Below are positions 1 to 38,459 of a stretch of 64,000 nucleotides of DNA, piece by piece. The notes under the pieces were generated by a model. It ran no database searches. It saw only the letters and a list, made by a program, of their open reading frames with translations, and had not been told where the DNA came from. The DNA comes from Chelonoidis abingdonii (taxonomy: Eukaryota; Chordata; Testudines; Testudinidae), in assembly GCF_003597395.2 (NCBI RefSeq), contig NC_133770.1, positions 4,308,956 through 4,372,955 on the forward strand. The letters are read 5' to 3'. The position numbers and the translations under genes are program-made. Each line of letters starts with the position of its first letter. The stretch's first letter is position 1.

Positions 1-351
1 CTGCCAGCCCATTCCCCACTCAGGTGCTTCACCATGGACCCTTTGCTCCCTTCCCTCAGTGGGATGGGCACCCACGGTCAGACACAGACTGACACCTGCG
101 GAAGTGCCCACACCTGTCTAGGTCACGCGAGGCCGATTCACTCACTGTCATAGGCAAATGCCTGGCCTGAGGCTCCCTGCCAGTTCCTGTGCAGAGGGGC
201 AGGAGGCCCAGCTGTGCAGTCACTTGAAGGTCGGGGCTCACCCATGGGGGATTTGCCCAGAGTCCCACCCGCCTTACAGCCAAGCTCTTGCCCCTTGGGC
301 CTGGGACACACAGCACTTGCTCCTGCGGTGGGAGAGGCCTGAGGGACTCAC

Positions 352-27611
<27,260 letters not shown>

Positions 27612-28374
27612 CTTGCAAGACCGCCCACTACCGGCTTCAGGCCGGGCAGGGACAACGACGGGGGCGCCGCCTGCGCAAGGAGGAACCACGTGAACGCAGC
27701 GGCCCCTAGCGAAAAGACCGGAGCATTGCAGACAAGGAGGCGCTTGAGCACAGGAGCTTCTGGGAGCGGTCCTGTCTCCACACCCTTGCCCTATAGCGAA
27801 CAGCCCCCCCTCCCCCCCCAGTGCTCCGACCAGGCCTCCCTCTTTCGCTTCTCCAGGCTCCGCCGCCCCTGTTTTGTAGTAACTTACCCATTCACATTCA
27901 ATGGTGATTCTGTGGCCTTCTTGCAATTGATACTGTCCACTCATCCCCTTCCCACCCCACATTGGCAAGCTGCACTGAAAAGGCAGAGAAGTAAATAGGG
28001 CTAGAAAACAAGGGATCCCTCTCCCTGTTACAGGGGTCCTCTCCACGTCAAAGTTGAGGGAAAGGCAGAATGGGGGAAGGGTGCACTGGTCCTGCCCATA
28101 CCTGTTCTGAAGTTAAACAAAGAACTTCAAGCTCCAGGCCAGCTATGCCAGTAATTTAAATAGTAGGACCTTCTCCCCACCCCCATCCCTTTTTGTTTTT
28201 AAAAGTATAGTCATATTTGCATCCGACATTGTATAAACATCATTTTGAGCCTGCTGCTCCCCCCTTAGTGCCCCTAGGTAGCAAATCTACTCTCTTGTTT
28301 TATCTCTGGATCACATGCAGATCAGCCAGAAGCAACATAAGAGAAATTAAGCCTATTTATACATGTAAAGATAT

Positions 28375-28580
28375 TATAGCTTTGAGGTAAGGACCCCAAA
28401 GCACTTTCTGAATACTATCTGAGACTCACAACAACTCTTAAACTAGGTTAGCATTACACAATTTTTACAAATGAGGAAACTGACCCACAGAGATGTTTAT
28501 GATTCACTTGCTCAAACAAGAACAAGATAGTGCAGTGCTGCGAATGGTACCCAGATATCCCAACTTCTACTCCCCTTATC
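28375..28580 (+). repeat. MIR/CORE-SINE-like fragment
   Basis: CCCCAAAGCACTTTCTGAAT, ACAAATGAGGAAACTGACCC and CTTGCTCAAACAAG follow the order of eroded CORE-SINEs. It lies upstream of DHX30. Confidence 0.5.
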
Positions 28581-28599
28581 TTTTAAATATGTTAAAGGG

Positions 28600-29680
28600 G
28601 CACCACTAACTTTAAAAAAATCACTTCTGATTTTTTTAAAAACTATTACAAATTTGAAGAGTAGAAGACAAAAATGCATTTGCCAACACCTTGTGTATAT
28701 TTTCACCATTTTGCCAACATAGCTGAGTCATATTCTCTCCGTTTTTTTCAGATTTTTCACATAGTAATGACACCACATATAAAAAACACCAATCAAACAA
28801 ACAAAAAAGCAAGCAAGCAAACAGGAGGATCTGACTTCAAGAACTACATCAATCAGCAGGGAAAGTTCAGGAGCAGGTTTAGTTCCTGAAAGTAATTTTT
28901 CAAAAAGATACATACTGACCATACTTCAAGCTTGCAGTGTCTCAGTTGCAGTCAAACTTCATTATTTTACTAACATTTTAGATACTAACATTTGAGAATT
29001 AAAAAATACTTTTTATTTATATTGTTCACTGTTTGCATTTTTCTCATCTTGAAAAAAATTAAATTTGGTCAGTTTTAACAATTAAATGTTTTGAGCATAA
29101 AGTTCTTAATACTGTAACATATGGATGTTAACTACCCTACCACTGCAGGGATGCTTTAATCCTCCCACCCACCCCCATCAGAATTCTTTTTTAAAATGGT
29201 CGAAATATTTATATACACCTTAACTTTTATGAAGCCTATTTATAATGTATGCACTTTGGGCTACAATTAAATTGAGAGTGCCTCTTTACAGTAGTGAGAT
29301 CTATTTATGTTAGTTTAAATGTCATTTATTAATCAGTAAATACTTTGCTTGTAAACCAAGATTTTACATTGGTTAAAATGTGTCAAAAATCATTAAGAGG
29401 AATAAGGCTTTCAACAAATATCAAGAGAGAGAAAAAAAACTAATATCAGGAGGGAGATAAAATAAGAAATTTAACTTTTACATCTTTCACGCAGAGGGCA
29501 GATTTTTAAAAGATGTCTAAACAGTTAAGTTAGGAAAACCCCATATAGAAGACTTTTAACAAAGAACAGATAAAGGTGTACTTGGAAGATCTGAACACGC
29601 TAAATCACTTGTCTCAGAGGATGCGCATCTTACGGTATTAAGCAAATTAGCTAACTTACTGTACCAACGACAAATATTTC
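28600..29680. other. Intergenic AT-rich DNA, nothing recognised
   Basis: No splice-bounded coding segment, no tRNA-like box pair and no inverted termini found between the DHX30 promoter region and the LINE remnants. Confidence 0.5.
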
Positions 29681-29689
29681 TGAAAAATC

Positions 29690-30000
29690 AGGCAACCAGA
29701 GAGGCATTGGAAAAAATGCAGTACAGAATTTCAAAAAAGAAATTTGAAATGATCCTGGCAGTTTATTGTCCCATAAGTCTATCCCCAATATAATAATTAA
29801 ACAAATATTGAGAAAAGTAGGACTAGAGGATGACAACCATAAGCAATACATGGCATTGGTTCCTACAGAACAAATCTTGCCAGACAAGTTGCCCAAATTA
29901 AGGAAATTCAGTAGATGCAAATGATCTGATACTAAACCCCATGAACTCTATCTTGAAAAATTATTACAAATTGGTTTAGATAGAAATCGTTAATTGGAAG
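29690..30000 (+). mobile_element. CR1/L3-like LINE reverse transcriptase remnant
   Basis: TTATTGTCCCATAAGTCTAT (YRPISL-type) followed by CAGACAAGTTGCC matches the spacing of LINE reverse-transcriptase motifs. It is heavily decayed with no open frame. Confidence 0.5.
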
Positions 30001-30127
30001 TAAAACTTCTGGGGGAAATAAAAAGTGTGTGTGTAGAGGGGCTTAATGTTAAATGCCAATGTATCCAGTTTATTTACGTATTTAACATCTTCATTGTGAC
30101 CTTGAAGGGGTAAGATGTCCATTAAAG

Positions 30128-30482
30128 CAGGGGTTCTCAACCTTTTTCTTTCTGAGCCCCCCTCCTCCCCTCAACATGCTATAAAAACTACACAGCCCAC
30201 CTGTGCCACAATAACTGATTTTCTGCATATAAAAGCCAGGGCTGGGGTTAGGGGGTAGCAGTTGCCTGGAGCCCCATGCCACAGGGGCACCACAAAGCTA
30301 TAATGCTCAGGCTTGAGCCTGAGTGCAGGGCTCAGGCTTCAACTCCATAGGGCAGGGCTTTGGCCTTCCGTCCTGGGCTCTAGCGAGTCTAATGCCCTGC
30401 TTGGTGGCCTCCCTGAAACCTGCATGCAGCCCCCCCCCCCCCCCCCCCCAGGGGGCCTCAGACCTCTGGTTGAGAACCACTG
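30128..30482. mobile_element. hAT-type MITE
   Basis: Inverted ends CAGGGGTTCTCAACC and CAGTGGTTCTCAACC, with 8-bp duplications CATTAAAG (30120-30127) and CATTAAGG (30483-30490). The body includes a 20-base C run at about 30430-30449. Confidence 0.85.
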
Positions 30483-31309
30483 CATTAAGGAAAAATCACA
30501 GCTTATACTTAGTTGTTTTCAGTTATGCATACCAGTGAATGCAGAAATAAAGAGATGAGAACCATCGGTGGAGAATACAACAATGGAAAAAACGTAGCTG
30601 TACATCTTGGGGAAGACTATGGAAAACACATTCAATGGGAGGAAGAAACAGTGATGCAGAAAAAAAGAAAAGGGTGAGAGTGTTCAGCAAATTAGATATA
30701 AGTAATAGAGCTAGTGGTTTGTCACGGTAAATTAGACAATAAGTTCAAGTCTGGTCACAGAAAAAAGGCAAGAATCAATTTATGGAAAAAATGCCAGAAG
30801 TCACAGGTTACATTAGTTCAATCAAAATATCCTTTATTTTGCAATGAAAAGCGTTTAACAGCATTTAACTAATAGTTTAATACCACTAGCCCACTGCTTG
30901 CCAGTTCAGACTCACAGCAGCAAGCCGCGACTGACCCTTCTTCTCCCCTACATGAGCCTTGAAAAAGGGATGGTGGCAGCAGCAGCAGCACTGTACAGAA
31001 GCTTCTTATCCAGCTATGCTATCTTCAAGACTTTCCTCAAAAAACTAGTAGTGTCTCAGAATCCATGAAGTCCCTACCCCCAGTCCAGCCATGACAAACC
31101 ACTAGCCCTCATGAGTTCCTGCTCTCCTTCAGCCTCCCATCCTGCCCAGATTTTTACTTGGCATCTTAAGTTTTTCCACTGAAATACAAATGCCAAATAT
31201 CATTATTTTTTAAAATTATAGGATCCAAGACTTCTGATGACCTAATTTTTTAGCTTGACGTTGAAACAAGAATGGCTAATAAAATGTTATGCCACCAAAG
31301 CAGTGAATC

Positions 31310-31772
31310 AGAGGCGTTACTTCCCAGAGCAGGGAGGTAATAGACCCTTGCTGTACATCTCTGGTGCAACCAGTCCAGGAATACTGGATTCAGTTCTGAG
31401 CAGCTCATTTTAAGATTGAGTTACTGAAGGACATTCAGAAAAAGCAACAAAAATGACCAGTGCCTGGAGGGACTGACTTATGATGGAAGACTAAAAAGAG
31501 CTAAATAAAGAGCTTGGCTGAGTGATGACAAAAAGGGACATGATAAATTGATGTTTTGAATTATGTAAACACCACGGAGAGAGACTTATTGAACTTGTAC
31601 AAAGGGAAACAACTAATAGTAGGAGGATGAAATTAAAAGGGACACTTCAAAACTAATTAGAACTAAACTGAATGAAGAACTAAGTAATGCACTTTAGGAA
31701 ACAACCTTGTATTGTCAGGGAGATGGACTGGATGACATAGTAGTTCTTTTCCATCTCCAGCTTCTGTATTCC
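31310..31772 (+). mobile_element. L3/CR1-like LINE 3' end
   Basis: GGTGCAACCAGTCCAGGAAT, GAAAAAGCAACAAAAATGACC, and the end GGACTGGATGACATAGTAGT TCTTTTCC are typical of the 3' region of old CR1-clade LINEs. Confidence 0.65.
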
Positions 31773-32560
31773 CCTGAAATGACTCTCTTACTGTACTACT
31801 TAACATAAGCACAGATACTTATGACGTTAACACTTGTTCAGACAGCTGCCCTAGCTGAAAAGTGATTTACACTGCTGCATAAGTACTAGATATCAAACAA
31901 TTATGGTTTGGAAACATTTACACTTTTACAAGTAGGGACAAATTCTACCCTTAGATGTGAGGCTGACCTTGCAGTTAAAAAGAGTGATACAGAAAGGCAG
32001 AATTGGGCCCTATGTGTTACCTAACTGCCAATGTGGCCACATCTTTTCACACATCCTTCCTTTTCCTTTGTAGCATATATAAACATGTATTGGTGGCACA
32101 AACACTTAAATGAATGAGGTATCAACTCACATTGCAAGGCAGTATGTCACACCTGTCATATCATCCAGCACAGAAAAGGATGGTAAAATTATTTATGAAC
32201 TGGATGTCTTTGTCTAGAGATCTAGAGCTACAGCTGATCAATCAAGAAAAATTAGTGGTGACAGATGAGAGTGTTTCCCAAACCAATCAAGTCCTTACCT
32301 TTTCTACATGAATTCAGCGAGAACATCTCTGTCAAAGTGAAAAGATCTGATTCCTACGAAAGCAAGAAGGTGAAGAGGCAGGAAGTTAGAATTTGTATTC
32401 CTCTCTGAAATGTCTAAGCCTCCACTAGCTATTCTGATACTAACTATCTTTTAGGTGAGGAATACACCTGAAGGTTCTGATCAAATTCCAGTTTGAATGA
32501 TTGCATTCTGCTTGGCTATAGTATCTATTTTTTGAGGTCTTAAATTACTGAATACAGTTG

Positions 32561-32872
32561 TCAGAGTAGTAGCCGTGTTAGTCTGTATCTGCAAAAAGAA
32601 CCGGAGTACTTGTGGCACCTTAGAGACTAACAAATTTATTTCAGCATAAGCTTTCGTGGGCTACAGCTCACTTCTTCGGATACTGACGATAGCTCATCTC
32701 AATTGATTGGACTCTTCCAGTTGGTATGCATACTTGCACCTTTTCATTTTCTCTGTATGTATAAATATCTCCTGTCTGTGTTCCATTCTACGCATCTGAA
32801 GAAGTGAGCTGTAGCCCACGAAAGCTTATGCTGAAATAAATTTGTTAGTCTCTAAGGTGCCACAAGTACTTC
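32561..32872. mobile_element. Palindromic (snapback) Penelope-like insertion
   Basis: Two arms of about 75 bp (32606-32680 and 32797-32871) are near-perfect reverse complements, each carrying the Penelope-like 3' end sequence. Exact 12-bp duplications TGAATACAGTTG flank the whole unit (32549-32560 and 32873-32884), so it arrived as one unit. The middle (about 32690-32790) is colinear with the minus strand of 50640-50740, which leads to a Penelope-type coding tail there. Confidence 0.8.
32796..32833 (+). ncRNA. Hammerhead-ribozyme-like motif in the Penelope-like element
   Basis: Reads CTGAAGA (core, N7 variable), then GTGAGC-TGTA-GCCCAC (stem II, one mismatch), GAAA, and GC-TTAT-GC-T (very short stem III). 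This is the layout known for minimal hammerhead ribozymes of Penelope-like elements. The base at the cleavage position is G here, which normally blocks cleavage, so it is probably a dead copy. Confidence 0.55.
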
Positions 32873-32884
32873 TGAATACAGTTG

Positions 32885-35800
32885 CTACACTCTGTTAAAT
32901 AGCTGCTATGTTATATCTAGAGATGGGGAAAGTGATCCCTCTAAATATCAGTTCAAGTTTGTAAAGACTTCGGAAATTTGCAGGATGAAAGGTGCTACTG
33001 ATTTCTAGGCATTCACATTTTAGCCATAGCAAGTCCCACTGAGATGAAATACAATATATTGATAGACTATGCTTGTGATTTCTCCCCCCAGCCCCTGCAC
33101 ACACTTTTTTTTCTTAAGGCTGACATACATCTGTTAATGTATTTTTCCAGTTATAAGAAACGTTGAAAAGTCCTGCATTTGTTTGAGGTTTCAGTTGTTT
33201 TTTTTGTCCAATACAAGTTAAAAAGTTAAGCTAGCTATTTTATTTTAAAATGCACTGTCCTCAATGTGGCACTAATGACATCTGATAGGGGAAAGAGAAA
33301 CAAGGACAACACCACATTATTTTCAAAATAATCTATTACCTATGCCCACTACTTCGTTTTTAGAGCATTCTTGGAATTAGAGTAACAAAGATTTCATAAC
33401 AGATTTGAAGCAGAGCTGAGACAGATTTGTGGTGTTCCCATTCAGATAATACTATTATTACTAGGCTTTCAAAGGGCTCCCACTGGAACCAACAGCAAAA
33501 ATTTTATAGATTCCAGTGGTGCAAGAACAGCCTAAAACATGTCTCTATTCTGAAAAGTGACTTTCTGAAAATCGCATCTTTCTTATACTCAGCAGATCTG
33601 CTCCCTGTGTGTATGCAGAGCCAGACCTACTGATTTTGGTGATAAGAAGTTGACACTGTGTTTATTTAAAAAATATTGAAATAGACTATTAAAAATACAA
33701 AGTTATTTGGCTTCTTACCATGAAAAATGGTTAATTACTATAGCAAACATGATCTCTCAAGAGGATTGCCTGCATGGAGCCATACTGTAGGTGACTGATG
33801 AGTGTACAGTGGGCATGAACTTGGTATTTTCAATAACGGTACTTGTTGATGTTGGATTCCCTCCTAGCCCAATGATACAGAATGGCAGATAGTGTGAATC
33901 CATCCAAGCAGTCATCCTCAAAGAACAACAGTAACAATTGGTATAGAAAAATATTTACATATTTCTTTCAGCATTGCCTGCCTGAAAACCCACTGTAGGT
34001 GATTAACAAGCAGTCTCCAAACCCAAAGAGATAAGGCTGGAGAATCTTGCTCAACTAAGGATTCTAGGATGCTCCAAATTGGATCATCCAACCTACAAGC
34101 TAAGTCCTGGTAGTAATGCAGCATGAATATCAAAACATCATTCATGGATGGAACTCTAGGTAGCAGTTTAATATGCCTCTCTGGGGATGAACATTCCTGA
34201 GTCTTAGAGTAATGGTCATTGTAGATTTGGTACAGGATGGCTTCATGTCTGCTGGTATTGGTATCTCTATTAATTCATGGCAAATGTGGACGCTGAGTCT
34301 AATCTACTTTGACAATCTATGAGTGGGAATGGACTGATCTCTAGTATTATCCCAATATGATACAAAATAGCCAGCTCTTGAAAACTTTAAAGTCATTAGG
34401 GAATGATTGCTAATGATGTCACAAAAGCATATGGCTTAGATGAGGCTATCTTCTGCCTTCCATTCCTTTAAATACGACAAAGATTGAGACATCAGTTACT
34501 TGCATGTAGACTAAATCTTCAGTGAAAGATCTTGCACGATGAGGTCTCATGTAAGTAATACAAGAAATTGAGCCTACATAGTCCAATAGGGCTAATGTGC
34601 CTTTGGTGTATAGAATAGGTGAGATTCATGCCAGCAGGACCATGAATTCAGAGAGAACCAAGGAGGCCTCATCTGAACTAGGATGGGCAGAAGAATCCTG
34701 AAATCAGGAGATCCAAAAGTGGATCTATGACCTCATCAACGATGGCAGCAAGGTTGACTCTGATGGTTCCTGGCTCTAAAGACCAAGTCCACCAGGATAG
34801 TGCACAGAGAAAACATGGAAAGGAGAAGGAGGGGATGCTTCACTATTCAACACCAAGGAAGGAGATGTCAGAGCCAGCGAACACAGAGATCCAGAGAGAT
34901 TCAGCAACAGATTAGCTCAATTCATGAACACCACCAATGTCAAGTAATTATTCATTATTTATATTGCAGTAGCACCTAGAGATCCCCAAATGAGATGCCT
35001 GCACCCCGCCATTATGCCAGACACTGATCAAACACATAGTAATAGACTGTAAGCCCTTTGGGGCAGGGACTGTCTAAAGAGATAAGAAAGATTAAGGGTG
35101 GAGGGCGAACAAGTGCACAGATGGAGAGGTTAAGTGATTTTCTCAAGGTTACATAGAATATCAGAGCCAGAGCTCATAGTCCCATGTTCCCTCCATTGGG
35201 CTAAGTTTCGTCTGAATGACATAGAAAGCTTTGGGGGCAGTCACACCTGGACCTAGCCACCCAGAGCTGGGTAGCCAGGAGGAGCACAGAGACAACAGCC
35301 TGGATAGATGTACTCAGCATTGAGGCAATATTCATCAGCTAGATCCTGCACCAGAACCAGAGGGTCCAATCCCAAGATCCCTAACACAGAGGATCTCGAA
35401 ACAGAAACCATCAATGATACCAGAACACCCAAAACCAAGATGGATGATCCCAAGACACTCAATGCTGCCACCAGACATTGCTGAAGATACTGACACCAAG
35501 GAAGACCCGCAATTATGGTGGCCTCATGGCTTCTTTTCATTTTTGCCATTGAAGGAGAAGAATGGTAATGAGAGATGGAGTGTTTCAAAGAGTCAAGTCT
35601 GCTGTTAAGTCTTGATGCTCAGCTAGAGGTGGGAGCTTGTATCTCTTTTTGACATGACATTGGGTTTAGGGAGAATGGAACCAAGAGGCTGTGGGACTTC
35701 TAACAGGCAGTTCAATGGGACATTTAGACTCAACAACATAAGATGACCAAGCCGAGTCTCTGGGTGCTGAAGCATTTCCAGGCCCAGCATTAGAACCTGA

Positions 35801-36900
35801 CTAAGCAGAATGAGACATGCTTACACTGAAGCAGAACAGGCACCAAATATGTTAACTGATGACAGACTTAATACAATTACAGCAGGGACACAGATCAAAG
35901 CCAGCAAACCTGACTTTAGTAATTTTCAGATAGGCCCTCAAGAGCATGAGAACAGCCCAGAAACACAATGCTCAACAGAGCATTAGAATTTTTGGCCATC
36001 TCCAGTAACTATTCCCAGCTACAAATAAATCTATATTTATATATAGAAAAAGCTGTTTTCCCAAAACAGGTCACACAAGGAAGCAACCTACACCACAGAG
36101 CTCTTGCTCACTGCCTATAGCAGTCAGAAAAAAAACTAAGCTGCAGTCACATCCCTTTGTACATCATCGGGTGTAGGGGAGGTCACAAGGACACTGGCAG
36201 GGAGTTCATCCAGCACCCCCCCAGACATTGGTATTTCAAAATTCCCAAGCTTTGCTCCTCACCTAAAACGGGGATCCATGCAGGCAATGCTCAAAGAACT
36301 GTTTTAAATTTCTACCACAGGGCCTGATGGAGCATTGGTTCTTTAGAGAAGATTTCTGTTCTCCATCACTGCCTTCCTGGGATTTCTGCTGCTAAGTTTA
36401 GTGAGGCTGTGGAGAGTCACTGATGCTGGTAGGCAGCTTGGGATAGCATTGGCAGTAGGAGTTCCCAAAGGTCCTTGGCACCTGCTGTACACCCAGAATC
36501 CTGGTCTGTGGGCCCAATGGGGAGCCCAGAGGCCTAGCACTAGGGCTACATGTGGAGTCAAGTAACTAGGCTCTATACTAGGGCTGAGGACCAGTGGGGC
36601 TGCAGGAAAAAGGAGTCAGCTGGGAGCTCTGTTTTCCAATTTTGCTTCCAATTCCAGAGACCCATCTTGGAACCTTCTCACCTCATCCATTCCCCATAAC
36701 ATTATTCCCCCTGCAGCTGTTAGCACTAAGGAGGAGACACCAGGCTTGAGAAACTTCCCCAGCACTATCAAACCAGGGCTCGCCTCTGGAGATTCCCAGA
36801 AGTGAACAGCTGCCTCTGGAACTCAGCTGTTAAAATCCACATCTCTGAAAACTTCCTAGTCTCACACAGGCTGTCCTTCCCCCACCCAATCCCACTCCAG
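32885..36900. other. Intergenic DNA, no gene seen
   Basis: No reading frame with family features. A tract at about 34945-35205 with AGACTGTAAGCCCTTTGGGG resembles an eroded SINE or LINE tail. The rest is unassigned. Confidence 0.5.
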
Positions 36901-36904
36901 CTCC

Positions 36905-37115
36905 CCTTGCCCCCCATATATGGAGGCTCAGATATACACCCCCATGTCACCCTGGCTCCCTTTCCCCCCCATAGAGAGGCCCAGACACCCCATCACCTCG
37001 GCTCAGCTTGCCCCCCCATACAGAGGCTCAGATACCCCCCCATCACCCCAGCTCCCCCATACGGAGGCTCTGACACCCCCACACCTCACATTGTCTCCCC
37101 GGCCCCCATCTCCCC
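36905..37115. repeat. Minisatellite, about 50-bp unit, four copies
   Basis: Repeating unit with the core CCCCCATACAGAGGCTCAG followed by ACACCCCCATCACCC-type sequence. Copies begin near 36912, 36968, 37014 and 37055. Proline-rich open frames across it are artefacts of the repeat. Confidence 0.75.
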
Positions 37116-37543
37116 TTGCCCCCAACCCGCCCCCTCCGGCTCCCCTTACCTCCCATCCGATCGTCAGAGACCACCCACGCCTCACACTAGATCCCCTGCC
37201 TCTCCCGCCCCCTTACCCCACATCACACAGCCGAGAAAAGCGACACACCTCATCCCCACATCGCACACCTCGCCCTCGCCGGCAGGCTCAGCGCCTCCCG
37301 CCGCACACGGGGCCGCCCCATCCCGCCAGCACCGCCGCACAACAGAGGCGTTGAGCCGCCCCACCAGCACAACGCACCGGCTCCCCGGCGCGGAGCCCCT
37401 CCTGCCGCCGCGCGCACACACCAGATGCCGCGAGCCGCCGCGACGCACACAGCGCTCGGACGCCTCCCAGGATGGAGAGATCAGGTCCCAGGTCCCCGAC
37501 ACAACCTCCTCACAACTCTCTAGGCCGGTCCGCGACACGCCGA

Positions 37544-37556
37544 ACTACAACTCCCA
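37544..37556 (+). promoter_or_regulatory. Staf/ZNF143-type promoter site
   Basis: ACTACAACTCCCA matches the core of the ZNF143 consensus (ACTACAATTCCCA). It lies about 110 bp upstream of the candidate first exon and inside a CpG island. Such sites often mark bidirectional housekeeping promoters. Confidence 0.6.
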
Positions 37557-37653
37557 AGACTCTGCAATCCGCGTTCCGCGTGCGCACCGGAAACCAAACC
37601 TGCAACCTTGGCAGATTACATCGCAAGGAAGTGAGGGTGGGGAACTATACCCC

Positions 37654-37742
37654 ATGGCAACAGTTCACGCCATGGGAGGCAGGGGCAGGGCTAGAGTGCA
37701 GGTTGAAGCGACGGTGGCCGTGACTGGAGAGGTGCGCACTAG
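37654..37742 (+). CDS. Candidate first exon of an unrecognised gene
   Basis: Two in-frame ATGs occur, at 37654 (context CCCATGG) and 37672 (context GCCATGG, optimal). The frame (MATVHAMGGRGRARVQVEAT and on) runs to AG|GTAAAC at 37742 in phase 2, which is compatible with a frame open through exon 40438-40578. Alternatively this exon is untranslated and the protein starts in the next exon. I do not recognise the protein. The promoter context is the best evidence that the exon is transcribed. Confidence 0.3.
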
Positions 37743-37979
37743 GTAAACGAGGAGCGTGCAAACAGGTGTGAAGGCTGGCCTGTTGTCGGGGGCGCCGCCG
37801 CTAAGAGCCCCCCCCCGTACCCTTCCTCAGACTGTCCTTCGCTTCCGGCCCCAGTCTCCGCCGCCCTACGCTCGGTCCCCCTCGCGACCCGCCTGTCCTC
37901 AGCCCCCTGCTCTGCCGCCGCCGCCCCTTGCCCCGCTAGTCGCCTCGCCTCCGTGTCCCCCGCCTCCGCCCCTTTCCCG

Positions 37980-38420
37980 CCGCCGCCTCGCTCAGGTCCC
38001 CCCGCCGCCGCCCCCTTGTCCCCCGCCGCAGCCCGCCTCAGCCCGCCCCACTTCCCGCGCCCTCGCCTCAGCGTCCTGCGCCCCCGTGCTCCCCGCCCCC
38101 GGCCTCGCTCAGGTCCCCCGCCCGCCGCCCCCTTGTCCCCGCCTGCCGGCCTCGCCTCAGATCCTCCCGCCGCCGCCGCCTTGTCCCCCGCCGCCGGCCT
38201 TGCTTCAGGTCCCCCCGCCGCCGGCCTCGCCTCAGGTCCCCCCACTCTCTTGTCTCCCCGCGGCCGGCTTCGCCTCAGGTCGCCCCGCTCTCTTGTCTCC
38301 CCGCCACCGTCCTCTTGTCCCTTCCCGCCGGCCTCGCCTCAGTCGCCTGTCTCGCGCAGCTGGCCCCTTGTCCCCTGCCGCCGGCCTCGCCTCAGGTCCC
38401 CCCCGCCGCTGCCCCCTTGT
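37980..38420. repeat. GC-rich minisatellite in the CpG island
   Basis: Degenerate units built on GGCCTCGCCTCAGGTCCCC separated by CCGCCGCC spacers, seen near 37985, 38103, 38150, 38208, 38225, 38266, 38332 and 38384. It produces long Pro/Ser-rich open frames on both strands that have no family resemblance. Confidence 0.75.
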
Positions 38421-38459
38421 CCCTTCCCATTCCCCCTTCAGCTATTCCTGGCCGTGTTG

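Larger units (their letters stand above)
37240..38450. promoter_or_regulatory. CpG island between DHX30 and the KANSL1-like gene
   Basis: Dense CpG sequence containing the ZNF143-type site, a candidate first exon with donor on the plus strand, and a minisatellite in its right half. Its left half could also serve a minus-strand transcript, for instance an alternative DHX30 5' exon. No matching coding exon was recognised. Confidence 0.6.
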
